From contig JBITNC010000001.1 of the NCBI GenBank assembly GCA_050084985.1, forward strand, positions 207,700,001 to 207,764,000: a stretch of DNA of 64,000 bases, read 5' to 3'. The notes under the pieces are model-generated. The model was not told the origin of the DNA and made no database searches. It saw only the letters and a list, made by a program, of their open reading frames with translations. Made by a program: the position numbers and the translations under genes. Below are positions 45,915 to 58,295 of this stretch, piece after piece. Position 1 is the stretch's first letter. Every line of letters starts with the position of its first letter. This DNA is from Nageia nagi (taxonomy: Eukaryota > Pinophyta).

Positions 45915-46460
45915 ATGGCGACGATGCAGCAGAGCTGGAGAAAAGCGTACGGCGCTTTGAAGGACACGACCACTGTTAGCCTGGCCAAGGTCAACAGCGA
46001 ATACAAGGTATCCTTCATCGCCATCCCCGTCCCCGTCCCCATCTCCATCTGTTGTTATTCTGAAATCTACCCTTCCCTCGGACTGACTGAGAGAATTGCG
46101 CGGATGCGATCTGCAGGAGCTGGACATCGCCGTGGTGAAGGCCACAAATCACGTGGAGTGTCCTCCAAAGGAAAGGCATGTGAGAAGTAAGTGTTTTGTT
46201 AGGAATATTTATAATGGTGAGAGGGATGTGTGTCGAATTGTCCCATATTTGATGGGATCTGGGCAAAAGCATGAATTGCCAGATCAAACGTTATAGCTAT
46301 TAAGTAGATCGTGTTATGTAAAATATAAGCATGAACATGAGAATGATGATGCAAGTGCAGAGATCTTTGGGGCAACGGCAATATCGAGACCAAGGGCGGA
46401 TGTGGCTTACTGTATCCATGCCCTTGCCAGAAGACTCGCCAAAACGCACAATTGGACGGT
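45915..46460 (+). CDS. ANTH-domain clathrin assembly protein (AP180/CALM-like), first three exons
   Basis: Exons 45,915-46,007, 46,117-46,186 and 46,361 to 46,458 or 46,460. All introns are GT-AG (AAG|GTATCC...CTGCAG|GAG; AGAA|GTAAGT...GTGCAG|AG). Exon phases join without shift to give about 87 residues. Recognisable parts are [40 protein letters not shown] and [20 protein letters not shown], then THNWT, the N-terminal helices of the ANTH domain, which binds PtdIns(4,5)P2 and helps recruit clathrin during endocytosis. The lysines of the KATNH/PPKERH region are the lipid-binding face. The next family exon (…LIVIHR…) was not found up to 64,000, so the gene continues in the next window or is truncated. 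Codons are undamaged, unlike everything around it. Confidence 0.9.
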
Positions 46461-49400
46461 GTGTGTATCTAGCCATCTCTATATATATCTATCTATCTTT
46501 TTTCTCTCTTTTTATTTCTGCCTATCGAACTTAACATGGAAACATAAACTCATATGATGCCTCTGTTTTTGCAACAGACCTTTTTTATATTTATTTTATT
46601 TGTTACATGTGGGCTTTGTTTGGCCTCCCTTATATCCCATACACATTAGGTGTTAACTGCATTACATTATTTAGATGTATTCTTTGAACCTCAGACCCCA
46701 CCATGTTTGTGTGATTCCACTCCTGAATTTAAAAAAAAAAAAATTCTTTCTGATTCTTTTGAAGACATACATGGACACAGGTCAAGAAAACTTGCCAATG
46801 ATCCCATATGAGGTACAAAAAATGGTCTTACATTTGAAAACATGCAGAAAAATAAAACCATGTTCAGAGAATTCAGATTGACACCCCAAACCTTCTGTTG
46901 AGAATAAATAATGTACCTGGAATGAGAAGCTGCCCCACATTATAGAGGATTATATATTTGATAGGGCATTTTGTGACAAGTAAACACAATTTAGAATGGA
47001 GTTAATGTTGTGTGGTGTTGAAAGTGTATTATATCTAGCTAAAACAAACATATGTATGCTCTAAAAAGAAAACAGTGAGCAATATAAGTTAAATGATAGA
47101 TTTTTCTAATAGAGAGAGAGAGAGACATTGTCAAATAAGAAGTGAGAATAGATGACTTTGTGCATGTGTAGTGAAGGGTTTGTATAAAGATATAATTTTC
47201 AGGAGTTAATTTGTAGTTGTGGAGAGTATAGGCTTGTATGTGTAATAATTATAGTGAGAAAGGGCATGTTGTTGTATTCTTGCAATAAGATTTTTTCAAA
47301 AAATGGGAAACAGTTGAGGAGCAGTGTCTAGGCATAGCTGAAATTGAAGAACCATGTGTTAGAAGTTAACACTCTGCACAATTGTAAGGAAGGTTTCTGG
47401 AGGACAAGAACAAGTAGTCAAAGAAACACCAGTAAAAGTCAACATAAGAATACACTTAAAATCATCTCTTTGTTAATATGTTTTCTGGGATAGACTTAGA
47501 AATTGGAAATCGTTAGTTTTACTCTATGGCATGGTATCAATTTGTAGAAATCTTGTGGATGTAGGGAGCTATCAATTCTTGTGAAGTGAGGTTGGTGGTT
47601 GAGATTTCACAGATAAAGGTGACTATGTATTATACTCTTGTTTTTATTTGAGTAAATATCTTTTATAAATATTTTTGTTTGGTGTGACATTGCCTTAGGT
47701 TTATACTATATTTTTTAGTCAAAAGCCATTATACTTGGTAGTTAATTAGTAATAGTTTGAAGGAAAAAAACTGAAGGCTAATGTGCAATGTTAGGTAGAA
47801 ATGAAATTCAAGCCTGTAGATGGTCTTGAGACAAAAATGAATTAGTATCTCTGTGAAAGTTGTATGAGTTTAGAGAGGCAATCAAGAAGTTCAATGCGGA
47901 AGCAGGGATGTAAGAAAGGAGAATGTTGAGGACTATACAAGAAAAAATGTGTTCAAGAACCAGATGCATTTGCAGAGGAAAACTATTTTGGAGTGGTTTT
48001 GGTAATGGCCTATTGATAATTTTGCAAGCATATATATTATTGGAAATTTGGAATTGGGACCATTCTTGAATCGTAAGTCTTACAAAATCACGTATTTTAG
48101 AATGAACAAGATTGGCTGATGGCAGAGTAAGCATTGTTCTAATGTTTATTCCATATTTGACAGCTGTGTACAAGCAAGTTGTGATGTCCAATTTTGTTTG
48201 TGTCATTTTCTAGCAGCTAGGCCTTTTTAGTACAGACAAGGTATATTGTACAATGGTAAATTAAATATATAGTAGGTGATGAGTGATGAGAGAGGGTATC
48301 TTTACAATCATCAAGCAATGAGATTAAAAAGGACATTTCTTTCTTAATATTGTGTATGTGAAATTGTAAAGAGTTTGGGCAAAGTGTACTAGAAGAAGAA
48401 ATATGCATCAAAGATATTTCAGGACAAACAGAAGAGTAACTGGTAGATTTTTTCAAACTTTATTGTTAGTTGAATTTGGAATATTTGGCTTTTTAGTATA
48501 AAATTGTTTGAGTTTTAATGGATTGTAGAGGGCTAACATACAATAAGGTTTGCAAAAAGGGTTCATTTACAGTTTTTGAGAGGGAAGAAGGTATATAATT
48601 GATCAGAGCTATAAATGGCATACAAAATATGTGCAAAAGTGGATTTTGCAATATGGGGATGACTTGAATCATAATAAGTGTTAACTTTTTGGCTTCTGAC
48701 AATTATTTATTTAAAGTTACCGATTTGCTGAGAGTGGGATTAGACATCAATGTCAGTAAAATTGATGAGGTTTTGAACAGGAATATCCATATACAAGGTT
48801 AAGTTTGATTTGATTGATTATTACAAAACCCATACTTGTCAAACTTAGACTTGGCAAGAACATGATAGGCCTTTTGCTTGGGAAACCTTGGTGAATACAA
48901 AATTACTTAAACAAGATCCACATGTTTTAATTAATTCCTGTTTGCATCAAGAATTATTTACTTATATATATGATATTTATTAAAGCTTGTATTTGCAAAG
49001 GTCATTATATTTATGAAGTCACTTATCAACATTGAGTATGTAAAATATTCATCCTATTATATTGGAAAACAGACAGTTTTAGTTGTCCACCATTAATATG
49101 TAAATCTTTCTTTATTTGATATACACATGTTGTAAAGGCAAGAAAAACATATTATATTATTCTAGTAAGCAATTAAAGCAAAATGGGAATAGAACTTTTT
49201 ATTTCTCAATTAATTTTTGGACTTTGAAGGTGACGGCTTGCTGATTTTGCATGACAACACCCCCTATGCTAGTGCTGAGGGACATCTTGAAGAGCAAGAG
49301 CAAGGCTAGAAGACATTACCTTCTTCATAAATTGGAATGCTATTTCTGCTCCCTCTATCAATATTAATTGATTCTTCTTTGTAGGAGCTGCAATACGTAT

Positions 49401-49816
49401 CATGATTAATTCAGCTATTAAGTCATTGATTTTGTAGTGATTAATTCAGAAAATGGAAAATAGTATTCAGCAAGGTGTATCATTAGGACATGATGTGTTT
49501 GAAAAGATACTGAAGGTACTGATCTGGAAATGATTATTCTATTGAGATTCAGATGCTTCTTCGTGGTGATGCCCCGTTGGAGGAATTACCTGATATGTTG
49601 GCCTAATACTCACAATTGTATTTATATTACTAATCTAGAGAACATGTTACATAAACCATTGATAATGCAAACAAATGATATGTTTGAGAATTAATCAGAA
49701 ATATTCTTGTTGAATGCTGAAGATGGTCATCTTGATAATGTGATAGCTTGATTTCACGAAAAAAGAGAAGTAAGCCAAGAGTGAAAAGCGCGAGAAACAA
49801 TAAATCTCAAAATTAA
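46461..49816 (+). other. Probable large third intron of the ANTH gene, no coding signal
   Basis: About 3.3 kb with no recognisable exon, transposon domain or paired repeat. A GA microsatellite lies at about 47,111-47,126. Less repeat-like than the left half of the window. I searched by eye for the next ANTH exon and saw none. Confidence 0.5.
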
Positions 49817-50170
49817 CTTGAAATCAAGGTTCCATGGTGAGCCAGGAGCGGCGGAGTGTCCGGAGCGACGGAGGGTCATTTAGGGAGTGGCTCCGATTCA
49901 GCAGGTGGAGCGGCTAGTAAAAAATCCCTAGGATCTTTAGATTTTTAAATTACTATCAACATTCAACTATATATCAAATATGAATTTAAATTACAAAACA
50001 TAATCAAGTATGAATCTGAAAGGTAGAAACTAGAAACGAGAAATCAAAGCGAGCCATAATGTCATTAAGTGAAACAAGACTGAATCACTAATACATAATG
50101 TCATAATATCAAAATGAGTCATAATGTCATAGTAGCAAAATGCCAAAGGTTCAAAATAACAAAACCATAA

Positions 50171-50230
50171 CTATCGTGTATCAATACTATCAAACTATAA
50201 CTATCGTGTATCAATACTATCAAACTATGG
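50171..50230. repeat. Two 30-bp tandem units in the hAT 3' region
   Basis: CTATCGTGTATCAATACTAT repeats at 50,171 and 50,201 without difference, so this duplication is recent. Confidence 0.9.
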
Positions 50231-50246
50231 CTCTAGCCTCTAAGAC

Positions 50247-53008
50247 TCTAAGTCAAATCCTTTGGCTCTAAGGGCTCATGTGTCCCTAATATATTCTGAT
50301 TGTAGTCAGAATCAAGATCCTCCTCATCCATATCATGATCATCTGATGAGCTGCCCTCATCATCCAACTGGATACGCTCCATGTTTAATGGTAATCCTAT
50401 CAACCCCTGAGCATCATCATCAACCTTTTGACTAGCTTCCTCTATAGGTTCAATATCCCATCGTGAAAGTGGATTAGCTTTATACTCTGGCTTCACCCTC
50501 TAACGAAGGCGAAGATAGCTATGCATTGCTACTAGCTTCTCTGCTCTCTTTGGGGTAAGCCTGTTCCTCCTCATGCTGTGGATAAAGCCATATGTGGACA
50601 AATTCCTCTCTGCAGCAAAGGAACTACCAACCTACAAACAAATTTGTCATTTGATAAAATTAGAATTAGAAAGATGAAACATCAAAGTTTAAACAATATG
50701 AATTATTCAAATTTGAAATTTCTTCTACTAGCTTGAGAAAGGAGTCTAATTGCAAGTTGCCTCAATTCTGGAGCATCATCCACATATAGATCCTACTATC
50801 CAATGGGATCACCTTGGGCAGTGGTAGCCCTATCCTCCCTACACTCTAGTGTGCTAAAACAAAGACACTTAAGTCTTGAAAATCGCATGAATTGTTTTCT
50901 AAAGATGGTAGCCATTTCTGATGTATACCTCTTTTTCAAGAACTTCATGAATGCATTTTTCACTTTTGAATTATTAATGGGTATATTTTTGCCATCTTTG
51001 GGCACATACCATTTTGGATTTAGAGCATGGGCAGCCATATGCATTGGGGTGTTCATCTTAGTCCACCTATAAGAAATTAAAAAATAAAGTTAAAATTTTA
51101 AAACTACAAAGTACAAATAACAATGAATCAACATTTGTTACATTTCTTATGGTTACTTGTTCATTATAATTCGATGAATGTAGTTTGTATAAAATGAGGG
51201 ATCTTTGACACTAATGATATCTTTTATTCGCTTAACCATGCTGTCAAAAGTGTCATATATTTCTCCTAAATTAGGAGAATCTGTATCACTATACCTAATG
51301 ACATCATGGATTAGAGCAATGAAATTAACCATGTACCTACAAGGATTAAAAAAAAAATAAAAGTTAAAAAGCTACATAGTAATATAAACAATCAATAACA
51401 AAAAAATTAAAATGAAACTTCATTTACTTAATTTCATCCCACCAACTATCATTTAAGATTTTCAATCTATGTGCTTTTCTCTCATCTGACTCAGAGTCCT
51501 TCCACTTCTTCCAATCCGATGACACTACCATGGATTGGAGTGGCTATTGTAATTCAAGCATCCTCTCCAAAAGAAGGTAATATGTGGCATATCTTGTTTC
51601 AGTAGGTTTGATGAACTTCTTCTTTGAGAAGCGTCGAAACAAGGCCATTGATGTGTGATGGTTGCAAATAAACATTTGCATCTTTCTAGCCTCTTGAACT
51701 ATATCTTTCACCCATTCTATCTTTCCAATATCTCTCAAAGCATTATTCAAAGCATGCACACAATATGGAGTCCAATAAATATGTTTAAAAGTGGACTCTA
51801 CCAATTTACCTGCTCTTTTACAATAGGGGCTGCATCTGTAATGACCTACAAGACATCAAAAAATTAAAATTAAATATTGAAAAATTAAAAGTAAAACGAA
51901 TAAAATGAAAAGTATAGATTTAATTATTAAATACTATAAAATTTAAAATAAAATAGCAAAATAATTTTACTTACACAACATTGGATGGGCCAACATCCTC
52001 AACAGCTTGCTTCAAAAGATGAAATTGGAACTCTGAATCCTTTTTCTTCCCAGAGCAGTCGATAGCTCGAAGAAAAAAAGGACCATCTGGATATGCAACA
52101 ATTATATTGATGAGTGGATGCTGACGAATGTTAGTCCATCCATCCATCACTATGGAACACCCATTATGCACCCATGATGTCTTCATTGTATGCATCATCA
52201 AATTACATTTAGCATAAGCCTTCTCTAAAAGACTAGTACGAAGTCTAGTCTCCCTGGGAGGAACATATGAAGGCCCTGTTTCTTGTACCTTTTCAAATGC
52301 ATCTTTGAAATAGGGTGACCGTGCAAGATGGAAAGGTAGCCCATGTGCATAAAAAAAGAAACCCAATGCATCATCAACAATTTCTTTTGTTTGTATATTC
52401 GATGCATCATGTATGTTCACATTTTTTCTAGATGGAGGCAATGTAGGACTCGGTAAACGAGAAGAAGCAGGGTATGTGTAAGAAGATGCATATGGATTGG
52501 TAGTGGGAGATGGATGGGTAGGAGTAGGGCAGCTAGATGAAGTATTTTCATTTCTTTGTTCTTTTAAATTAGGTTTAGTGCCCATATGTGTAAGCCTTAT
52601 AATTCTTGCAAGCTGGAATTTGTTTACATTTGGACACTTTCTCACCCCACACCATGTTTTATGTGAGAGGTGTGCATCTAGCCTAGTATAGCTTCCTGTA
52701 AATCCAGTTGAACAAAAATTACAAATTACTTTTTGCCCTCCTCCGGTTGAACTTGAAGTATTTTTTGCCATGGGATCATTTCTAAAAAATTGTTGTAGAG
52801 GTTTTTTGAAATTAAATGGTCTTGCGACAAATGGTTTTAACAACATAGAGGGACAATCAAAACTAATTGTGCCAGAATTGCTGCCCCCAGAAGTTTGTGA
52901 TTGTTGAGTTTGTACATGATGCATTTTTATGTTTTCATTTTGGATTTCAATTTCTTCCTCATTCCCACTTTCATTTCCAGGAACAAAACCTTCACTATCA
53001 CTATCCAT
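50247..53008 (-). pseudogene. hAT transposase, five exons, few defects
   Basis: Cuts and pastes the element. Exon 1 (53,008-51,975) holds an acidic start, a BED zinc finger (VICNFCSTGFTGSYTRLDAH) and the N-terminal core with DUF659 text NGCSIVMDGWTNIRQHPLIN (catalytic Asp region). Exon 2 (51,845-51,429) holds VESTFKHIYWTPYCVHALNN and KFIKPTETRYATYYLL; exon 3 (51,336-51,157) SPNLGEIYDTFDSMVKRIKD; exon 4 (about 51,066-50,730) MHMAAHALNPKWYV; exon 5 (about 50,630-50,247) AAERNLSTYGFIHSMRRNRL, the hAT C-terminal dimerisation domain. Exons 2-3 and 3-4 join in frame with GT-AG borders; 1-2 and 4-5 do not close cleanly. Defects: a one-base shift in exon 2 (near 51,827), TAG TAG where Trp-Trp is expected (50,796-50,801), and TAG for CAG near 50,500. 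Confidence 0.88.
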
Positions 53009-53279
53009 TTTTATTTTGGATTTTGGAAAAAAATAAAATTTAAAATCAAAATGAAACTCTTTACAATATCTAAATTTTTTAAGAATCTAACAAGTAGGAA
53101 AGAGAGAGAAAGAAAATCTACCTTGTTGTCCTGTTTATTGTTGTAGTTTTTCCTTCTTCACTCCTTTTAGTCCTCTCTTCCTTGTTGCTGTCTTTTTTTT
53201 CTTCACTGGTTTTTTGTTGGGGCTGTACAAAAAATATGAGAATAGAAACTAAGATTGGGAGGGTTCTAGTCACCTTTTA

Positions 53280-53395
53280 AGGTTTGGGGGCTGCGACCGC
53301 TCCGGCGGCCGATCTACTCCGGCCCATACGGAGCGTCGGGAGCTACTCCGATGGCCTGCTCCGGATCAGCCGGAGCGCACTCCGGTGGACCCCTG
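53280..53395. repeat. GC-rich subterminal region of the hAT element (right)
   Basis: Clustered CTCCGG/CCGGAG/CTCCGA words within about 115 bp, mirrored on the left at 49,847-49,915 (GGAGCGGCGGAG, CCGGAGCGACGGAGG, GTGGCTCCG). Multiple short sites near both ends are where hAT transposases bind. Confidence 0.75.
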
Positions 53396-53403
53396 CTTTA
53401 AAT

Positions 53404-55600
53404 GGTTTGGCTGTTTAAAGCAAGAGTAATAATAAAATTGAGTAGGAAGTTGAGAAACTCCTCATGAAGGAAAGCAAAATCTGCACTAAAAGACATGAAA
53501 AGGCAAAATATCAAGAGGAAGAATATGTGTCTCGTAACGCAGGAGCTATTTATCACTATGATAATCAAATGACTATTTAATGCTGAACCATATATGCATG
53601 AGATAATATGCTAGTAATGCAGTTAAGCTAGTTTTGATATATGCAAATATGCAGATCTTCTGATCATGATAATGCAAGTGTAAGCTATGCTACATGCTGA
53701 TTATACTGGATGAGGTCAGATAATACAAATTGATTGTCATATTGATAATGCAAAAGACAAGGGAAAGTTTGAGAAACATACCTTGTCTGTTGTCAAACAT
53801 GTATTGATAATCTAAACATATATGAATATGAAATATATTGAAAAGATTTTGGAAACTTTGAAGATTTGTTAGTACTGTTAGTTTAAACACACCAAGAAGG
53901 AATCACAAAATGAATGAGACATGACAAAGAGAAAAGTTAAATTATGGAAGTTAACAAGAGAGAGATTGAAGAGAGTAATCTATGGCAAACAAGGATCTGA
54001 TTTTTGCAACCCAAAAGGAGGAATGAAACTACAGAATTATCCAACTGGGACATTTTGGAATTTTTTGTCTGTACAAAAAGTTGCCATGCTGAAGAGGACC
54101 GCGAATCCTAACTTCTGAACCTGTCTGTACCTTATTTGGGTTGTTGTGCTGGAATATGGGTGTTTGGGCTGAGTTGGTTCCAATTTCTTGGGTAGGTCTG
54201 TCCTAGAATGCTCATGTTTGGGGCAAGATTGATTTAGTGATTTTTCATTTTTGTGTTTGAGAGTTGCCTCTGATGATCTAATAATCTATAAATCTGAAAT
54301 ATGACTCTGCGCTGCATTCTAATATTGTTTTAAAATTTTAATGAGTTTGACAACAGTTTTAGGTGGCTTTTCTACATGAATCACAACTTGCTATTGTCAT
54401 AGATCACAGAAGATTCTAGTTTGTTGATGAACTAGGGCTACTGGCTGACTTTATCGTGCAGTTTGAGATCTTTGGCGTATGTTTGTTTGAATCTGTTCTC
54501 TGTTTGCCACAATTGTTGGGCTGTTGGTTTCAACTGTTTCTTGTTTAACTGCTGTGTTAATGTTTTCTTTTTGGATGTATTGCCCTTTCCATATTTTGAT
54601 ATGTTGCATTCTTACATGACTGTTTCTTTTATTTACCATGTTAAAAATCATTTTGATCAAAGGTAAATCAATGAGATTACTGTAAGAGAACTAAACTAAA
54701 ATACCCAGAAATTTTCTACTAAAGAAAATCAGATTGGCACAAATAAAACCCTAAACTTCAGATCTGAAATTTTAGACAGAAAATAAGTGCAGATCATTAC
54801 GTAAAATTTCTGATTGGTAAAGTTTTTCAGAACTGAAAAGTTATCACAGAAATAAGCTCAGAAAATGCACCAAACTTCCCATATCTCTCTCTAGGATTTT
54901 TATAAAAATTTCCTGAAGACAAACTCACAGTCTAGGGCATCAGATATACTCAAGAGTCAAAACAAGCTTCAAACATGCACAGAAATATTCCCCAGGCTGA
55001 GGGATTCACTCTACTGGCTGAATATGACTGAAAATGTGCTCAAGATGGCTCCAAACAGTCTTCATAAAATAGATGAGCCTCTTGGAGGGAAGAAACCCTC
55101 AAATGGATCCTCAAACTGGCACCAATCTACCTCCTAGAATAGGAGGATCCTCCTAGAAAGGAAGAAAACCCTCAAAACTGGAAAATAACTCTTCTCCAAA
55201 TAGGATGAACCTGTCTTGGACAGAATCCTTCAGATCTGGCAGTGAAAATCCAACATACAAGCATCAAACTCAAGATTGATAATACTAGAGGCTGGCCTTC
55301 TTCTAGTCCCACTCCTTTAGCTGGTCTTATACAAGAGGAATAGGAAATGGCTGCTTCACCAATCTCCTCCAAGAAGTAAGTTCAATAATCATAAGCATGA
55401 GCATGAGAAACCTTAAAATGATGTGTTTTTCTCCCATATAGGTGAATGACCCACTTTAGGGTTTAGGGTTACAATCTTCTTCTTAAAATCCAATGCTCCA
55501 AATTGAAGGATCAATCTCCTGCCTTGAATGCCAATATCCCACTTGGGGAGGACCCACAATAACTTAAAAGACTTTTAAGCACATGCTAAAATTAATCACT
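53404..55600. other. Non-coding, perhaps including an unresolved LTR-like part
   Basis: No recognisable gene on either strand. 54,880-55,480 contains paired inverted words (CTCCTAGAATAGGAGGATCCTCCTAG at about 55,130, listed here only in part) and promoter-like TATAAGACC on the minus strand near 55,330, as LTRs often do, but no partner copy was found. Confidence 0.4.
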
Positions 55601-55639
55601 AATGCTAAAGACACTCTATAATATTTGATCTTTTATTTA

Positions 55640-57793
55640 GAACATTTCTAAATACCTCACTAACACATCAAAAACACTTATACCACTAACAAAGTAATGA
55701 CTGCAAAAAAGCTTTTTTAAATCACAGAATGTCTGATTTGCAAGGTTGTCAAGGGATGCGTCCTCCACCCTCAAAATCCCCATCCCCGTCCCCTGCCGTC
55801 CCCAGAAACTTGGGGACTCCATAGAGGATGTTTCCTATTGTTCATTAAGAACATAGTATGTATTTATCCATTTTGTTAGTTTTTGTATAACTTTTTTATT
55901 CTTAAATGATGTATTTAGCCATTTTGTTAGGTTTTGAATAATGATTTTGTTGGTTTTTGCATAATGGATGATTATATATCATTTATTTTCCTTGGTTTTA
56001 TATACTTGTCGTCCCCTAGCCCCATCCCCTAGGTGTTTTCTAAAATCGGGTCTCTGTCCCCTACAGTCCCCGGAAACCCATCCCCCAGTCCCCTTGTCCT
56101 TACTGATTTGGTAATTGCTTGAGTTTGTGTAGTTCATCCAATGTAGCATCATGCTTGATATTAATTCAGAATTCTTGTAAAATATTGTTTGGAAGCTCCT
56201 CAAAACTCTGAATGTTGTTACTTGGTAATTCTTGATATCATAGAGGAACATCACCTGTTAAGCTTTTGAAAAATACTCTGGCCTTGAGAACTTCATTGTT
56301 ACTAAGTTCATTTGTTTCATTCTTAAATTTTATCACATGTTGCCTAGGGTTTCTTGTACCATACTATGTAGTGAAACTTGTAAGATCCCTATTCAGTAAA
56401 GCTACCTTTCTGATTCTTGATTGTAAAGGTTTCCAGATACTTTGGTATGAAGCTATGATTAGTGTCTTAAGCCTTAATTGCCTTTATTTCCTGAAGTGTT
56501 GGATGTTTGGACAACTCACTTTGTTCACCATGTTCTTTTGGTAGTTCCTTAGGATGTTCCACTTCTGAAGTTGTTTTAGCAAGTATTCTTTTTTATTTTT
56601 CTGTTGCTACTGAAGAAATTCTTTAAAAAGCAATCGCCTATGTTGTTCTTGGTGTGATGGATTTTGAAAATTAGGCTGTTATTTTTTCTATTGTGACAAA
56701 TTCAATATGTACTCTACCTGAATTTTTTGTTCATCTAGCATTAACCCCTCCAAAGTTAAAAAATTGGTGAATCATCTTGTTTTTGTTAAAGCTCTTCTAG
56801 TGATGTTTGTTCTTGTTGATATTTCTCTAGTGGTGGTGGTTATTGCTGAATGAGTCTTTCTTGCATTTTGGGTGGATTTATCTCTCCTCTTTGATTTAGG
56901 AGTGCTGTTACCAGTTTATCTTTTGTTTGTGTCATAAGCTGGGTTTCAAAGTGATTTTTCCTGTAGCTTTTTAGTATGTTGTGGCTTTGGCATTCCTAAT
57001 GTCATTCATGTCGGGGATGGAGGTTTGGGTGCTGTATTAGGCAGAACAACGTATGAAGCGATCCGGGAAACAATGAGTTTTGTATTAGTGATGAATGGGA
57101 TCTGTGTTTTTGCAGAGACCAGCATGCCTATGTTTTGATACTAATTACTCAGAACACATGCATTCTGAATTTGGCTTACTAGAGTGGATCTAAAAAAGGG
57201 GATGTTATCTTCTTGGAAAAGGAAGTTATGTGATGTACTGGTTGGAGTTTTTTCATGGGTAGGTGAAGGAGGTGGACCAAGAATGGCACAAGCCCTATGC
57301 AAATCAGTGAAATTTTCTGGCATCATAATATATATAATCTCATGAAAGAAATCCACATCAACTAAAATATAATCTGTAAGATCTTCTTTTCTTTCTTTGG
57401 TTATTAAAGCACACAAAGGTAACTCAAGAGTAACATTATTAGCCTTTGTTTTCTAGTTGCTATCGGTTGCATTATAACTTCGAGTGTTATCATTATTGGG
57501 GATTTCATGAGGCTAATTTTTCATTTTGTTGCTATGGTCTTCTTGTGCATCGCTATGTTCGTCTCTATCCTCATCAATATCATATCAAATTTTTTGTTTA
57601 TTATTATTTAAAGTATGCATTTTTAAATTGAAAATATCCTCATTTGTGTTTATCCTAGCATCGTCAAAATCATAATATTGATCATCCACTACAATAACTT
57701 GCGCTACATGTTTTCTTTCCTTAGCTATCCTTTTACTTATTGGCGCAAATATTAGATCCTTTGCCTTTAGGCTTAGGTTTTAGAGTAGAAGTC
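55640..57793 (-). pseudogene. Ty3/Gypsy gag relic (element F)
   Basis: A minus-strand start near 57,793 (MTSTLKPKPKGKGSNICAN) leads to RIAKERKHVAQVIVVDDQYY (about 57,730-57,690), an open stretch 57,416-57,141 with LHRACAILGPPPSPTHEKTP, and the gag core at about 56,270-56,110 (SLTGDVPL..., FEELPNN-like, DATLDELHKLKQLPNQ across frames). The frame then continues left of a 362-bp MITE as TFCDLKKLFCSHYF. Pol is absent, so the element is truncated on its 3' side. Decayed throughout. Confidence 0.68.
55741..56102. mobile_element. 362-bp hAT-like MITE with perfect 8-bp target duplication
   Basis: CTGATTTG stands on both sides (55,733-55,740 and 56,103-56,110). Ends CAAGGTTGTCAAGGG and, reversed, TAAGGACAAGGGG form loose inverted repeats. 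Two CCCC-rich blocks lie inside each end (GTCCCCTGCCGTCCCC at 55,788-55,803; CAGTCCCCGGAAACCC at 56,064-56,079). No coding capacity. Removing it rejoins the gag frame (LPNQ then TFCDL). Too different at its ends to be a simple deletion of the hAT at 49,825. Confidence 0.85.
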
Positions 57794-58295
57794 ATGAAGG
57801 TAGTACAAGAAACAATGAAGATATCTTTTTCTTCTATATTTATGCAACAAAATTGAGTTCTTAAACTGTTGCTTTCTTGGCTATCTTCTCATTCCATGTA
57901 AATTTGGAAGAAATTTCAGACCATTGAGTTTTAAGGGCTATAAAGGCATGGTAAATAAAGATGAGCAATAAGAAAGACAAGAAAAATAGGAGGTTTTACA
58001 AACTAGGGTTTTAGGAATGAGATCTACAAACAAGAACTAAAAATTTACAATAAAATCAAAACATGCAAATATAAACAAGAATAAGGATTCTACCAAAACC
58101 TAGAGTTTTTGTGGGAAAAAAAACACAAAATCTAGAGTTTGGGCAAGGTTTTATGGTGGTTATGTTTTAATGGATCTAAGAAAAATATTGGTAAAACCTA
58201 CGGTTTTGGCCAAAAACGTTTTTGAGGAGTCGATCACCAAATACCTAAGGCTTTTGGTGGAAAATAATGCAAAGAGTCGGGTTCATTAAAATGTA
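57794..58295 (-). other. Leader between element F 5' LTR and gag
   Basis: No open frame; next to the LTR edge the minus strand reads TTTTAATGAACCCGACTC, comparable in form to TTTTGGTTAACCC after the element E LTR, so probably the primer zone. Confidence 0.55.

Larger units (their letters stand above)
49825..53395 (-). mobile_element. hAT DNA transposon, near-complete, 3,571 bp
   Basis: Ends CAAGGTTCCA (49,825) and, reversed, CAGGGGTCCA (53,395) form the inverted tips. Flanks CTTGAAAT (49,817-49,824) and CTTTAAAT (53,396-53,403) are an 8-bp target duplication differing at one base; 8 bp is the hAT hallmark. Inside is a multi-exon transposase on the minus strand. Both subterminal regions are strikingly GC-rich with many CTCCGG/CGGAG words. 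Lies within or downstream of the ANTH gene, opposite in strand. Confidence 0.92.

Noticed and set aside
45798-46287. Overlapping ORFs on both strands around the ANTH exons
   Set aside because: They arise from raised G+C and read through introns; the spliced plus-strand model explains the sequence and matches a known family.
48217-48702. Small ORFs in the putative ANTH intron
   Set aside because: No domain, no splice-compatible borders in the gene's direction, and no repeats; length expected by chance in AT-rich DNA.
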